DNA of 56,282 nt from Phascolarctobacterium faecium DSM 14760 (GCF_003269275.1 NZ_QLTS01000012.1:1-56282), one strand, 5' to 3'. Counted from the stretch's first letter, positions 32,093-41,142 are shown. Numbers and translations: made by a program. The notes: a model not told the origin generated them from the letters alone.

Positions 32093-33373
32093 TTATTTTT
32101 TAGGTGCTTCGATAACGTCGCAGCCCATATAAGGCCGCAGGACTTTCGGCACGATAACGCTGCCGTCTGCCTGCTGGTAATTCTCGAGAATAGCGGCAAC
32201 AGTACGTCCTACCGCCACACCTGAACCATTCAGGGTATGTACGAATTCCGGTTTGGATTTAGTGTCGCGGCGGAAACGGATGTTAGCGCGGCGAGCCTGG
32301 AAATCAAGGAAATTGGAGCAGGAAGAAATTTCACGATAGCAGTTAGCCGCCGGCAGCCACACTTCCAAATCATAAGTTGCAGCAGAACTGAACCCAATAT
32401 CACCTGTGCAAAGACGCACGACACGATACGGCAGTTCCAATAATTGCAGCACCTTTTCGGCATTAGCCGTCAGTTTTTCCAATTCGTCCCAGGAATCTTC
32501 CGGCTTGGTGAATTTTACCAGTTCTACTTTATTAAACTGATGCTGACGGATCAGACCGCGGGTATCGCGGCCGGCACTGCCTGCTTCAGCGCGGAAGCAG
32601 GCGCTGTAGGCAGTATAATACAGCGGCAGATCGTCGCCGCTTAAAATTTCGTCGCGGTGCAGATTCGTGATCGGAACTTCGGCAGTAGGGATCAGGTAAT
32701 AATCCAGCCCCTCCAGTTTGAACATATCTTCAGCAAATTTAGGAAGCTGGCCTGTTCCCTGCATACTGTCTTTATTGACGATGAACGGCGGGAAAAATTC
32801 CGTATAGCCGTTTTCACCGGTATGGATATCCAGAAAGAAATTGATTACGGAACGTTCCAGCCGGGAACCGAGTCCGCGATAAAAAGTAAAGCGGGCGCCG
32901 GAAACCTTGCCGGCACGTTCAACATCGAGGATATTCAATTTTTCGCCGATATCCCAATGAGCCTGAGGCTCAAAAGCAAATTTAGCCGGTTCGCGCCAGG
33001 TACGCACTACCGGATTATCGGCATCACTGCTGCCAACAGGTGTATCTGCTGCCGGCATATTCGGAATCGTCATCAGAATTTCTTTTAATCTGGCTTCGAT
33101 ATCCTTCAGCTCTTTATCATCTTCCGCGATCTTATCACCCAGGGCACGGACCTCGGCCATCTGCGCATCTGCATTCTCACCGGCTTTTTTCATTTTGCCG
33201 ATTTCCTGAGAAGCTGCGTTGCGCTGGCTTTTAAGAGCCTCGACCTGCAGGGTCAATTCACGGCGTTTCTTTTCCAATTCCAAAAATTCGTCAAGGTTCA
33301 CATTGGCGTTACGCTTACGCATAGCGTCCATAACCAATTCAGGATTTTCCCTAACAAATTTCATATCTAACAT
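32093..33373 (-). CDS. serS: Seryl-tRNA synthetase
   Basis: 426 residues. The N-terminal coiled-coil arm (about residues 30-100, rich in [18 protein letters not shown]-type heptads) binds the long variable arm of tRNA-Ser. The class II catalytic core has motif 2 [23 protein letters not shown] and motif 3 in [19 protein letters not shown]. The gene stands alone between two terminators. The upstream gap of about 125 bases is too short for a T-box leader, and none is visible. AGGA precedes the ATG. Confidence 0.96.
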   Translation of the reverse strand: MLDMKFVRENPELVMDAMRKRNANVNLDEFLELEKKRRELTLQVEALKSQRNAASQEIGKMKKAGENADAQMAEVRALGDKIAEDDKELKDIEARLKEILMTIPNMPAADTPVGSSDADNPVVRTWREPAKFAFEPQAHWDIGEKLNILDVERAGKVSGARFTFYRGLGSRLERSVINFFLDIHTGENGYTEFFPPFIVNKDSMQGTGQLPKFAEDMFKLEGLDYYLIPTAEVPITNLHRDEILSGDDLPLYYTAYSACFRAEAGSAGRDTRGLIRQHQFNKVELVKFTKPEDSWDELEKLTANAEKVLQLLELPYRVVRLCTGDIGFSSAATYDLEVWLPAANCYREISSCSNFLDFQARRANIRFRRDTKSKPEFVHTLNGSGVAVGRTVAAILENYQQADGSVIVPKVLRPYMGCDVIEAPKK

Positions 33374-33439
33374 TATTCATTCCTCCAAATGTTGAATTAC
33401 TTCGTAAACTTTATTTTAGCACAATTTACCATAATATGA

Positions 33440-33468
33440 AAGAGAACACGCCGAAGAACATCGGCGTG
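33440..33468 (-). terminator. Hairpin after flavoprotein gene
   Basis: CACGCCGA-AGAACA-TCGGCGTG, then a T-rich stretch (TTCTCTTTC) on the minus strand, about 30 bases after the flavoprotein stop. Confidence 0.7.
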
Positions 33469-33498
33469 CCCGTAAAATCACTGTTATTCAGTTTAAAA

Positions 33499-34386
33499 TC
33501 AGCTGTATTCTTTAAAAGTTTCAATCAAACCGTCACGTTTGGCCAGATAATTGATCGCGCTGATAGCGGCTTTCTGAGCCTGACCAGCCGCACGATTGAC
33601 CTGCCAGGGCTGACCGGTGCAGTCGCCGCCGGCGAAAACGCCTTCGATGCTTGTTTCAGCCTGGTCGTCGACAAGAACAGAACGGCCGCGCATCTGCAGA
33701 CCCGGCAAAAAGCTGTTGAGCGGATCAGAAGCACGGAACATAAAGACTGCTTGGACACTGAAAAATTCACCAGTGGTATGCAGCCCGGTTACTCTGTCGG
33801 TACCGGTAATATCAGTCGGCTGATCCAGGACCACCGTTACATTTTTGCGTTTTGGAGCTACGAAGCCCTGAAAACGGGGAATAAAAATTACTTCACTGCA
33901 GATATCAGCCAGATATTCTATTTCTTCCATCGCATCAGGAACAGTGGCGATCGCAGCAACGCGCTTACCTTTGTATTCGGCGCCGTCGACTTTGGCGCAG
34001 TAGCTTACGCCGCGGCCTAAAAATTCTTTTTCGCCCGGCAGCAGGCTGGAACGGGAAATACCCGTAGCAAGAATTACCGTATCGGCATTATACTGGCTGT
34101 TAGGCGTACCCAGTTCAAAATAACCGGCTTTCTCTTTTAATGAAACTATTTTTTCTTCGATAATCTCCGCACCGATATGGCGTGCATGCTCGATGAACCT
34201 GTCCATCAGCTCATTGCCAGAAATATCGGGACAGCCCATATAATCTGTGATAAGCTCGACACTGCGCAGACGGGGACTGAAACCGTGAGCCTCAAACACC
34301 ACTACCTTCCGTCCTTTACTGCTGGCAGTAATAGCCGCCGACAGGCCCGCTGGACCGCCGCCGATAATTGCGATATCATATTTCAT
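33499..34386 (-). CDS. Thioredoxin-reductase-like flavoprotein with degenerate motifs
   Basis: 295 residues of the low-molecular-weight thioredoxin reductase fold: FAD-binding IIGGGPAGLSAAI at 8-20, VILATG at 104-109 and the C-terminal GVFAGGDCTGQ that closes the FAD site. Two expected features are missing. The redox disulfide CATC becomes CAKV (Cys130 kept, second Cys replaced by Val133), and the NADPH Rossmann motif GGGNxA becomes IATVPDA at 146-152; the following HRR for the 2'-phosphate is PRF. It therefore cannot work as a standard NADPH thioredoxin reductase. Ferredoxin-dependent reductases of clostridia also lack the NADPH motif but keep both cysteines. Single gene with a GGAGG ribosome site. 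Confidence 0.75.
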   Translation of the reverse strand: MKYDIAIIGGGPAGLSAAITASSKGRKVVVFEAHGFSPRLRSVELITDYMGCPDISGNELMDRFIEHARHIGAEIIEEKIVSLKEKAGYFELGTPNSQYNADTVILATGISRSSLLPGEKEFLGRGVSYCAKVDGAEYKGKRVAAIATVPDAMEEIEYLADICSEVIFIPRFQGFVAPKRKNVTVVLDQPTDITGTDRVTGLHTTGEFFSVQAVFMFRASDPLNSFLPGLQMRGRSVLVDDQAETSIEGVFAGGDCTGQPWQVNRAAGQAQKAAISAINYLAKRDGLIETFKEYS

Positions 34387-34580
34387 GTTTTAATCCTCCA
34401 AAAAATTTTTAGGGGAAGCCTTCATTTAGTTCAACAAGTTAACTGTTTTTATTTTACCTTCTTTAACACGTCAGCGTCAATCCTTTCCACATGTATACAC
34501 AATTTTACCGTTTTTTTAAAACAGCTTTCTGACAGCTTCCTGCGGTTTTAGGAAAAATTAGAAAAACAGCGAAAAAACTC

Positions 34581-34609
34581 TTGCCAAACTTTCCATTTTC
34601 GTGTATTCT
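34581..34609 (+). promoter_or_regulatory. Promoter of the tRNA operon
   Basis: TTGCCA (34581-34586) and TATTCT (34604-34609) with exactly 17 bases between; transcription would begin about 13 bases before tRNA-Lys. Confidence 0.65.
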
Positions 34610-34628
34610 ATATAAGCAACATTACGAC

Positions 34629-34704
34629 GGCCCATTAGCTCAGTTGGTAGAGCACCTGACTCTTAATCAGGGTGTCGTAGGTTCGAGGCCTACATGGGTC
34701 ACCA
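34629..34704 (+). tRNA. tRNA-Lys (anticodon CUU)
   Basis: 76-base cloverleaf. Acceptor GGCCCAT pairs with ATGGGTC with one G-U pair, anticodon loop CTCTTAA gives CUU, T-loop GTTCGAGGC, and encoded CCA end. Reads AAG codons. Confidence 0.97.
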
Positions 34705-34710
34705 AAATTT

Positions 34711-34785
34711 GGCCGGTTGGTCAAGCGGTTAAGACACCGCCCTTTCACGGCGGTATCAGGGGTTCGATTCCCCTACCGGTCACCA
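34711..34785 (+). tRNA. tRNA-Glu (anticodon UUC)
   Basis: 75-base cloverleaf. Acceptor GGCCGGT / ACCGGTC, anticodon stem CCGCC/GGCGG with loop CTTTCAC (UUC), GGTTCGATTCC T-arm, encoded CCA. Six bases after tRNA-Lys. Confidence 0.97.
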
Positions 34786-34788
34786 TTC

Positions 34789-34864
34789 GGGCGCTTAGCT
34801 CAGCTGGGAGAGCGTCTGCCTTACAAGCAGAATGTCGGCGGTTCGATCCCGTCAGCGCCCACCA
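34789..34864 (+). tRNA. tRNA-Val (anticodon UAC)
   Basis: 76-base cloverleaf. Acceptor GGGCGCT / AGCGCCC, loop CTTACAA gives UAC, T-arm GGTTCGATCCC, CCA encoded. Three bases after tRNA-Glu. Confidence 0.97.
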
Positions 34865-34903
34865 TTTTTTATTTTGGTAGAAGTTTTATGTAGCCCCACC
34901 AAT

Positions 34904-34980
34904 GGCCCGGTGGTTCAGTTGGTTAGAATGCCGCCCTGTCACGGCGGAGGTCGTGGGTTCGAGTCCCATCCGGGTCGCCA
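34904..34980 (+). tRNA. tRNA-Asp (anticodon GUC)
   Basis: 77-base cloverleaf. Acceptor GGCCCGG / CCGGGTC with one G-U pair, loop CTGTCAC gives GUC, T-arm GGTTCGAGTCC, CCA encoded. A 39-base spacer separates it from tRNA-Val, longer than the other gaps. Confidence 0.97.
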
Positions 34981-34984
34981 TTTT

Positions 34985-35060
34985 GCCTCGGTAGCTCAGT
35001 TGGTAGAGCAAAGGACTGAAAATCCTTGTGTCCACAGTTCGATTCTGTGCTGAGGCACCA
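34985..35060 (+). tRNA. tRNA-Phe (anticodon GAA)
   Basis: 76-base cloverleaf. Acceptor GCCTCGG / CTGAGGC (one mismatch-like G-T), loop CTGAAAA gives GAA, CCA encoded. Last gene of the operon, ten bases before the terminator. Confidence 0.97.
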
Positions 35061-35069
35061 TCAAAGAGC

Positions 35070-35104
35070 AACACCCTTCTTTTAATAAAGAAGGGTGTTT
35101 TTGT
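35070..35104 (+). terminator. Terminator of the tRNA operon
   Basis: AACACCCTTCTTT-AATAA-AGAAGGGTGTT followed by TTTTTG. Confidence 0.92.
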
Positions 35105-35130
35105 TTTAAATCAATATCCAGATATAAATA

Positions 35131-35158
35131 AAAACTCAGCGCTTCAGCGCTGAGTTTT
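35131..35158 (-). terminator. Terminator of prepilin gene
   Basis: AAAACTCAGCGC-TTCA-GCGCTGAGTTTT, symmetric with A/T flanks, 23 bases beyond the prepilin stop. It would also act as a backstop for the plus-strand tRNA transcript. Confidence 0.88.
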
Positions 35159-35181
35159 ATCGTTTAATTTATCAAATCATG

Positions 35182-36003
35182 TTATTTGCTGAAAGTGTTG
35201 CCTGTCAGGGTGACTTCTTCCCAGCCTTCGTTTTTTATTTTATCAATTATCTGCGCTTCCGTTTTCCCACCTTTGTCAACACTGTTGGAAATACCACCTA
35301 AATTCGTCCCTTGGGGACTATAATACCATTTTTTAGCTGCAGAATCGTATATATAATTAGTGCCCCAATCTCCACTATTTTTAAAATCGCCATTACCATT
35401 TGCATAGGTCAGAAAACTGCCATCTGCAGTTAAATGGAATTTAAAATAAATCGTATTGCCATTTAAATCTACTCCGCTGGGCCATTTTCCTTTTTCTTTA
35501 TAATAAGCTTCTCTAAAACCATCATTGGTCTTTACTAATGCACCAGAGGCATAAGTTGGCCACCAGCCCAGATCCTTCAGTTGCTGATCTGTCATAGCGC
35601 CGTACTTATCAAGAAATTCTTGAAAGTCATTCGTAATATTATCTATAACACTGGCATCATCGCTGACATTAGCTTCATTATGCTCAGCAATAGAACAGAC
35701 TACTTTTTCATTACTGACGCTGTAAGTGCCATTATCGGCACATTTAGGGACAAAATTAAAATATTTATTATCGTTAGGTTCTTTTACAACTTCTGCCAGA
35801 AATCCCACCAGTGTCCCGTTGTAGTTCGACGCCTGCTGAGCGTAGAACATCCGCATGATCTGCGTCCGGTTAGCCAGACATTCCTTTTTCGCCGCTTCCT
35901 CGCGGGCTTCCATAAAATATGGAATCGCCAGACCTGCTAAAATTCCCAGCACTGCGATAACAATCACCAATTCAACTAAAGTAAAGCCTGTTTGTCTTTT
36001 CAC
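35182..36003 (-). CDS. Type IV prepilin-like protein (orphan)
   Basis: 273 residues from a GTG at 36003 with AGGAG nine bases upstream. MKRQTG-FTLVELVIVIAVLGILAGLAIPYF is a classical class III prepilin signal: cleavage after Gly6, N-methylated Phe, Glu at mature position 5, then the hydrophobic stem. The rest, about 240 residues with two cysteines (near 87 and 98), is much longer than a major pilin and has no family resemblance that I recognise; it may be a minor pilin or pseudopilin. No other pilus or secretion gene is nearby, so the processing peptidase and assembly ATPase must be elsewhere. Followed by its own terminator. Confidence 0.82.
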   Translation of the reverse strand: MKRQTGFTLVELVIVIAVLGILAGLAIPYFMEAREEAAKKECLANRTQIMRMFYAQQASNYNGTLVGFLAEVVKEPNDNKYFNFVPKCADNGTYSVSNEKVVCSIAEHNEANVSDDASVIDNITNDFQEFLDKYGAMTDQQLKDLGWWPTYASGALVKTNDGFREAYYKEKGKWPSGVDLNGNTIYFKFHLTADGSFLTYANGNGDFKNSGDWGTNYIYDSAAKKWYYSPQGTNLGGISNSVDKGGKTEAQIIDKIKNEGWEEVTLTGNTFSK

Positions 36004-36327
36004 TTTCGGACGCTCCTAAATTCTATTCTCATTTGAATTTAACCATATATTCTTCAGAAAGTAAATATTATTTTTTAAAATAATATATTTTATTAGTCTG
36101 CTATTAATTATAAATCACATATTCATAATATGGTTCAAATAAGAAATATGTATTCGCAAGGGGTAAGTGCAGCATTATTTACATCATCCAGCCAGAGTCT
36201 GCTTATCCCCGATGTCAAAAACGACAGTTTTTTTACTTTCACTGCAGAAAATCTTGGTTGGCAGCAGGAATTATAAGCAGCTAAAGCGAATTGATAATAG
36301 TTAATTTATATATTGATGGAGGTAGCT
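36004..36327. other. Long AT-rich gap between divergent prepilin and iadA genes
   Basis: Holds the promoters of both neighbours, though no convincing -35/-10 pair stands out. The first 130 bases are very AT-rich. From 36130 to 36276 an open frame of 48 codons reads on the plus strand (starts MVQIRNMYSQG, ends LGWQQEL). It has no ribosome site and is listed only as a possible small gene or gene remnant. Confidence 0.3.
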
Positions 36328-37476
36328 ATGTTTACACTCATAAAAAATGCTCATATTTACGCTCCTGCCGATACAGGCTGCCAGGATCTCCTGCTGGCCG
36401 GACGTAAAATCGTTCATATGGCTCCGTCAATCGGCGAGCTGCCTTTTGACTGCAACGTTATTGACGTCAGCGGGGCTAAAGTTACTACCGGTTTTATTGA
36501 CCAGCATATTCATATTACGGGCGGCGGCGGCGAAGGCAGCTTTGCTACCCGCGTACCTGAAATCCAGCTGTCACAGCTGACAACGGCAGGTACTACGACA
36601 GTAATCGGGCTGCTTGGCACCGACGGCGTGACCCGCAGTATGGAAAATCTGCTGGCGAAAGCCCGTGGCCTGGAAGAAGAGGGTATTTCCACCTGGATCT
36701 ATTCCGGAGCCTATCCTGCTGACAGCGGGCATATCACCGGCACTCTGCGCAGTGACATCGTTTTGATCGACAAAATATTGGGCGGCAAGGTCGCAATGAG
36801 CGATCACCGTTCGTCTATGCCCAGCACACAGGCTTATGCCAGCCTGGCAGCAGAAGCCCGTATCGGCGGTATGCTGAGCGGCAAAGCCGGCGTGCTGCAC
36901 ATCCATATGGGCGACGGTAAACGCGGTCTGGAACCGGTTCTTGAGATCCTTGAAACTACAGAGCTGCCGATCAGTGTGTTCCGTCCTACCCATGTCAACC
37001 GAAATCCCATGCTTTACAAACAGACTATCCAATTCGCACTGCAGGGCGGTATTATTGATCTGACCTGCGGCATGACAGGCAGTGCTATCCCTGTGCCTCA
37101 GGCTGTTAAACAGGCTTTAGACGCAGGCGTACCTTTGGAACGTCTGACCTTGAGCAGCGATGGTAACGGCAGCATGCCTAAATTTAACGAAAACAATGAA
37201 CTGATCGGGCTGACTGCCGCTGCGCCACGTTATCTATACGAAGAAATGCTGAGTATCGTCAAAGCCGGCGTATTGCCCTTTGACAAAGCATTACAGCTGA
37301 TAACCTGCAATGTTGCCGATGCCCTGAAGCTTGAAGACAAAGGCCGTATTGCCGTAGGTAAAGACGCGGACCTGATCGTTTGGAACGACGACCTGACCTT
37401 AAACAAAGTTTTTGCCAGGGGCCGCCTGATGGTAGATGAGGGGCAGGCCATTGTCAAGGGAACTTTTGAAAACTAA
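36328..37476 (+). CDS. iadA: Isoaspartyl dipeptidase (beta-aspartyl peptidase)
   Basis: 382 residues from the ATG at 36328, five bases after GGAGG; an upstream in-frame TTG-ATG pair lies before that ribosome site. Amidohydrolase-fold metalloenzyme: GFIDQHIHITGGGGEGSF supplies the first two zinc histidines, GVLHIHMGDG and FRPTHVNRN later ones, and LSSDGNGSMP the catalytic Asp. Cleaves isoaspartyl dipeptides from damaged protein or cyanophycin-like material in the cytoplasm. The plus-strand gene is followed 12 bases later by a small membrane protein gene, probably cotranscribed. Confidence 0.93.
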   Translation: MFTLIKNAHIYAPADTGCQDLLLAGRKIVHMAPSIGELPFDCNVIDVSGAKVTTGFIDQHIHITGGGGEGSFATRVPEIQLSQLTTAGTTTVIGLLGTDGVTRSMENLLAKARGLEEEGISTWIYSGAYPADSGHITGTLRSDIVLIDKILGGKVAMSDHRSSMPSTQAYASLAAEARIGGMLSGKAGVLHIHMGDGKRGLEPVLEILETTELPISVFRPTHVNRNPMLYKQTIQFALQGGIIDLTCGMTGSAIPVPQAVKQALDAGVPLERLTLSSDGNGSMPKFNENNELIGLTAAAPRYLYEEMLSIVKAGVLPFDKALQLITCNVADALKLEDKGRIAVGKDADLIVWNDDLTLNKVFARGRLMVDEGQAIVKGTFEN

Positions 37477-37488
37477 AGGAGCTAAATT

Positions 37489-37671
37489 ATGACGGCTAAA
37501 ATCATTTGGACTTTGATCTTTTTCTGTTCTATCCGCGGTGTTTATGCCAACGCTGCAAAAAAAGAAATTGCCTATACCGTAGCATTTACAGTTACGCTGT
37601 TTTTCTCCATGTACATGCTGGCAGATCTTTTTGGAGTACTGCCGCCGGGCTTTATCGAACAATTATTTTGA
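37489..37671 (+). CDS. Small hydrophobic protein downstream of iadA
   Basis: 60 residues with a very good ribosome site (AAAGGAG, seven bases before ATG). Two hydrophobic stretches, about residues 4-20 (IIWTLIFFCSIRGVYANA) and 28-47 (YTVAFTVTLFFSMYMLADLF), suggest two membrane helices. No family recognised. Linked to iadA and ended by the shared terminator, so it may help import or sense the dipeptide or may be unrelated. Confidence 0.6.
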   Translation: MTAKIIWTLIFFCSIRGVYANAAKKEIAYTVAFTVTLFFSMYMLADLFGVLPPGFIEQLF

Positions 37672-37693
37672 ACAAGAATAGAATAATTAAAAC

Positions 37694-37726
37694 AAAAGGA
37701 CTATTTCTTAACGAAATAGTCCTTTT
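37694..37726. terminator. Bidirectional terminator between iadA unit and kdpE
   Basis: AAAAGGACTATTTC-TTAAC-GAAATAGTCCTTTT with A and T runs on either side. It closes the convergent iadA and kdpDE transcripts. Confidence 0.9.
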
Positions 37727-37739
37727 TTCTATCTGAAAT

Positions 37740-38432
37740 TTATTCGCCACCCAGCAACCTGTAACCAATCCCCGCTTCGGTGATCAGATATTTAGGCTGC
37801 GCCGGATCAGGTTCTATTTTGCGCCGCAGCTGCCGCATATAGATCCTGATATAATGGGTATCCGTATCATATTCATTACCCCAGACAGCTTTCAGCAGCT
37901 GTTTATGCGTCAGCACGCGTCCGGCATATTTAAGCATCACCTTAAGAAGCTCATACTCTGTCGGCGTCAGCTTTACTTCACGCCCTTCCACTACTACCCT
38001 GTGCTCCAGAAGATTGAGCTGCAAACCGCCGCAGGTCAGTATCGGTTCTCCTTCTTTATTGCCGGCCCGGCGCAGACAGACTCTCATTCTGGCCATCAGC
38101 TCACCCATACCAAAGGGTTTGGTCACATAGTCGTCAGCTCCGACATCTAAGGCGGCAATTTTTTCCTGTTCCTGCTCACGCGCCGTCAGGACAATGATCG
38201 GCGTTTCCGACCATTCCCTCAGAGCTTTCACAACTGCTTTACCGTCCATATCAGGCAGCCCCAGGTCAACCAAAATAATATCCGGCCTGAAGGAGGCCGC
38301 CATTAACAGCCCGTCCTGCCCTGTAGCAGCTTCACCCAGCTCATAGCCGTAGGCCTGCATTGATATTTTTAAAAGCTTTCTGATTGCAGGTTCATCATCA
38401 ATAATTAAAACGCGCAATGTATTTTCAGTCAT
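37740..38432 (-). CDS. kdpE: Response regulator KdpE
   Basis: 230 residues from the ATG at 38432; a GTG three codons earlier is an alternative (AAGG lies between the two spacings). Receiver domain with IIDDEP acidic pair near the start, phosphoacceptor Asp in DIILVDLGLPDMDG and Lys in YVTKPFG. C-terminal OmpR-type winged helix (LTPTEYELLKVM, HYIRIYMRQLRRKIE, YLITEAGIGYRL). Activates kdpFABC under potassium limitation or osmotic stress. Overlaps the kdpD stop by eight bases. Confidence 0.94.
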   Translation of the reverse strand: MTENTLRVLIIDDEPAIRKLLKISMQAYGYELGEAATGQDGLLMAASFRPDIILVDLGLPDMDGKAVVKALREWSETPIIVLTAREQEQEKIAALDVGADDYVTKPFGMGELMARMRVCLRRAGNKEGEPILTCGGLQLNLLEHRVVVEGREVKLTPTEYELLKVMLKYAGRVLTHKQLLKAVWGNEYDTDTHYIRIYMRQLRRKIEPDPAQPKYLITEAGIGYRLLGGE

Positions 38433-41142
38433 TTTTTTCACCAGCCTTTTCTTCCGGCAATGTTACAGGCAAGGCAAAAGCAAAAATACTGCCGCCACCA
38501 GTGCGCTGTTTAGCCCAGATCCTGCCGCGGTGGGCATCGACAATGCCTTTGCAGATCGCCAGCCCCAAACCGGTGCCGCTGATTTTCTCCGTTTGTCTGG
38601 CCCTGTAAAATTTATCGAACAAATGCGGTAAATCTTTGGCCGTCACCCCCAGCCCCCGATCTTTGACCATAACGATCACTTCGCTATCGTCAAGACAGGT
38701 CTGTATTTCGATCTCACTGCCTTCTACTGAATATTTTACCGCATTATCCAGTAAATTCAACACTACGTGCTCAAGTAAGGCCGCATCGGCATAAATCAGC
38801 GGCAGATCGTCTGCTATCTCTACTTTGATCTTATAGCTCTGCGTATGTTCCTTGCTGCGCCGCAGCGCACCGCTGACAACATCCTCCAGATCGCACCAGT
38901 CCAGCTTCAGCTGCAGCATCCCGCTTTCCAGACGGGCGGTATCTAAAAGGTTGCCGATGATCCGTTCCATCCTTTTAGAGGCATCGGCAATGGTTTCCAG
39001 AAGCTGCTGCCGCTGTTTCTCACCATAAGCAACAGCTTTATCATTTAAGGTATATACCGAAGCCATGATAGCCGCTAAAGGTGTTCGCAGTTCGTGGGAA
39101 ACAGAATTAAAAAGCGCTGTACGTAATTTATCTGCCTCACGCAGCATTGCGGCCTGTTTTGCTTCGCTGCTCAGCCCGGCCCGCACCAACGCGATCGCCA
39201 GCAGGCTTACCCACGCGCCCAGTACAGCCCTTTCCTCCGGAGATAACTTCCGTGTATCGATAGCGATGCCAACAACACCGATAACTTTTTCTCCATTCAT
39301 CAGCGGTAAAAAAAGATTTTCAGCCCCAGGTAAAGTATCAGTAGAACGTCCGGCAGCCTGTCCGTGTTCCTGCACCCAGGCTGCTACAGCATATTCTGAC
39401 GGCGGCAGCTGAAACTCCGCGGCCGCATCCTCCTGCTGTACAGCATAACAGGCCTGCAGCCGCAGTACTTTACTTTCAGGCAATAAAATCAGCACTGTCC
39501 GCTGCAGCTCTCGTCCCACATGACTGACAAATTCTTCCATGATCGTCACTGCGTCATCGACTGCGGCAATACGGCTGCTGAAACGGTATAGACTGTTGAC
39601 ATTGCTTTCACGGCGTCTGGTACTTTCCAATTCCCGCCTCAGCGATTCTGTCTTTCCACCGACTAAAAATGCTACCAGTCCAAAGATCAGAAAGCTCCAC
39701 AGATATCTGATATCGTAAATAGTAAAAGTAAAAATCGGTTCCAAAAATAAAAAGTCAAAACCTAAAACACAAAAGACCGCTGTTACATAGGCCGTACTTC
39801 TGCCCCACCAGGCCGCTGTCAACAATACCGGCAGCAAATACAGTAAGGATATATTGACCAGCTCCAGCTGACCGCGGAAAACATAGCAAAGCCCAGTAGT
39901 AATGACAACTGCCGCCAGCGCCCCTACATACTGGCGCCAGCCGGCCTGCTGCTGCGGTACTGCCGTAGTGATGACAGGAGACTTTTCTTCCTCTTCCCGC
40001 CCCTGGATGACATAAACATGGATAAACCCGCTCCTGTCAATCAATCTGTCAACCAAGGTTTTTCGGCCTATCTCATACCAGCGGCGCGGCCCTGATTTCC
40101 CGACCACGATCGCGGTAACATTTTCTCTGACAGCGATCTGCAGAACCGTTTCCACAAAATCCGTACCGGCAGTAGTCAGGATCTGACCTCCCAGCTCTTT
40201 AGCCAGATTCAGGTTACGCCAAAGCCTTTCCCGTTCTTTATCACCATGAGGAAATCGTCTTTCCGGTGTTTCGATATGCACAGCCAAAAATTCTGCGTGC
40301 AGTCCCTGAGCTAAACGCTGCGCCGCTCTGATCAGCTGTGCTGAAAAGGGACTGGCGCTGACGCAAACCATGACCTTGCCGGAAGCCGGCCAGGGACCTT
40401 CTATTTTATGCAGGCGCATATAGGCCAGCATATCCTGATCAACATGCCGGGCCGTAAATCTTAAAGCCAGCTCACGCAGCGCGCTGATATTGCCCTGTCT
40501 GAAAAAGCCCCGCAATGCCTGCTGGGCCTGCTGCGGACGATAAACCTTGCCTTCCTTCAAACGCTGCAGTAATTCTTTGGGCGGAATATCGATCAATCTG
40601 ATATCATCTGCCAGCTCAAAAAACGCATCCGGTACAGTCTCACGAACAATACTCCCGGTAATTTGAGCAACAACGTCATTCAGGCTTTCGATATGCTGGA
40701 TATTGACAGCAGTATAAACGTCGATACCGGCAGCCAAAAGTTCTTCTACATCCTGATACCGCCGCTGATGGCGCGAACCCGGCACATTACTGTGCGCCAG
40801 TTCATCAACGACTACCAGCTGCGGGCGGCGTCTGAGAATAGCATCCAGATCCATTTCCTGCAGCATCTTGCCATGATATTCTATTTCCTGCTCGGGGATA
40901 CGCGGTAAACCTTCCAAAAGCGCTGCTGTCTCTTTGCGCCCGTGCGTAAGCACCAGGCCTAGTACAACGTCAGTCCCCTCCCGCAGACGGGCATGTGCTT
41001 CCTGCAGCATGCTACATGTTTTACCAACACCGGCAGCAGCACCTAAAAAAACAGTCAGCTTGCCGCGCTGTTCTTTATTGGCAGCAGCCAGCAGCGTTTC
41101 AGCATATTCATGTCCACTTTGAGGTTTCTCTGTCAGTTCCAT
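38425..41142 (-). CDS. kdpD: Osmosensitive potassium sensor histidine kinase KdpD
   Basis: 905 residues in the full KdpD layout: N-terminal KdpD domain with Walker A GAAAGVGKT at 34-42, a universal stress protein-like domain (about 245-375), four closely spaced membrane helices (about 395-500), a GAF region, the HisKA domain with HELRTPL near residue 680, and a HATPase domain with NLLDNAVKYS, DRGLGV and GTGLGLAI. Senses low potassium and phosphorylates KdpE. It begins 55 bases after kdpC, past a hairpin that may dampen its expression relative to kdpFABC. Confidence 0.96.
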   Translation of the reverse strand: MELTEKPQSGHEYAETLLAAANKEQRGKLTVFLGAAAGVGKTCSMLQEAHARLREGTDVVLGLVLTHGRKETAALLEGLPRIPEQEIEYHGKMLQEMDLDAILRRRPQLVVVDELAHSNVPGSRHQRRYQDVEELLAAGIDVYTAVNIQHIESLNDVVAQITGSIVRETVPDAFFELADDIRLIDIPPKELLQRLKEGKVYRPQQAQQALRGFFRQGNISALRELALRFTARHVDQDMLAYMRLHKIEGPWPASGKVMVCVSASPFSAQLIRAAQRLAQGLHAEFLAVHIETPERRFPHGDKERERLWRNLNLAKELGGQILTTAGTDFVETVLQIAVRENVTAIVVGKSGPRRWYEIGRKTLVDRLIDRSGFIHVYVIQGREEEEKSPVITTAVPQQQAGWRQYVGALAAVVITTGLCYVFRGQLELVNISLLYLLPVLLTAAWWGRSTAYVTAVFCVLGFDFLFLEPIFTFTIYDIRYLWSFLIFGLVAFLVGGKTESLRRELESTRRRESNVNSLYRFSSRIAAVDDAVTIMEEFVSHVGRELQRTVLILLPESKVLRLQACYAVQQEDAAAEFQLPPSEYAVAAWVQEHGQAAGRSTDTLPGAENLFLPLMNGEKVIGVVGIAIDTRKLSPEERAVLGAWVSLLAIALVRAGLSSEAKQAAMLREADKLRTALFNSVSHELRTPLAAIMASVYTLNDKAVAYGEKQRQQLLETIADASKRMERIIGNLLDTARLESGMLQLKLDWCDLEDVVSGALRRSKEHTQSYKIKVEIADDLPLIYADAALLEHVVLNLLDNAVKYSVEGSEIEIQTCLDDSEVIVMVKDRGLGVTAKDLPHLFDKFYRARQTEKISGTGLGLAICKGIVDAHRGRIWAKQRTGGGSIFAFALPVTLPEEKAGEKND

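Noticed and set aside
33374-33498. Possible T-box or other leader before serS
   Set aside because: Only about 60 bases separate serS from the preceding terminator; no T-box sequence is present.
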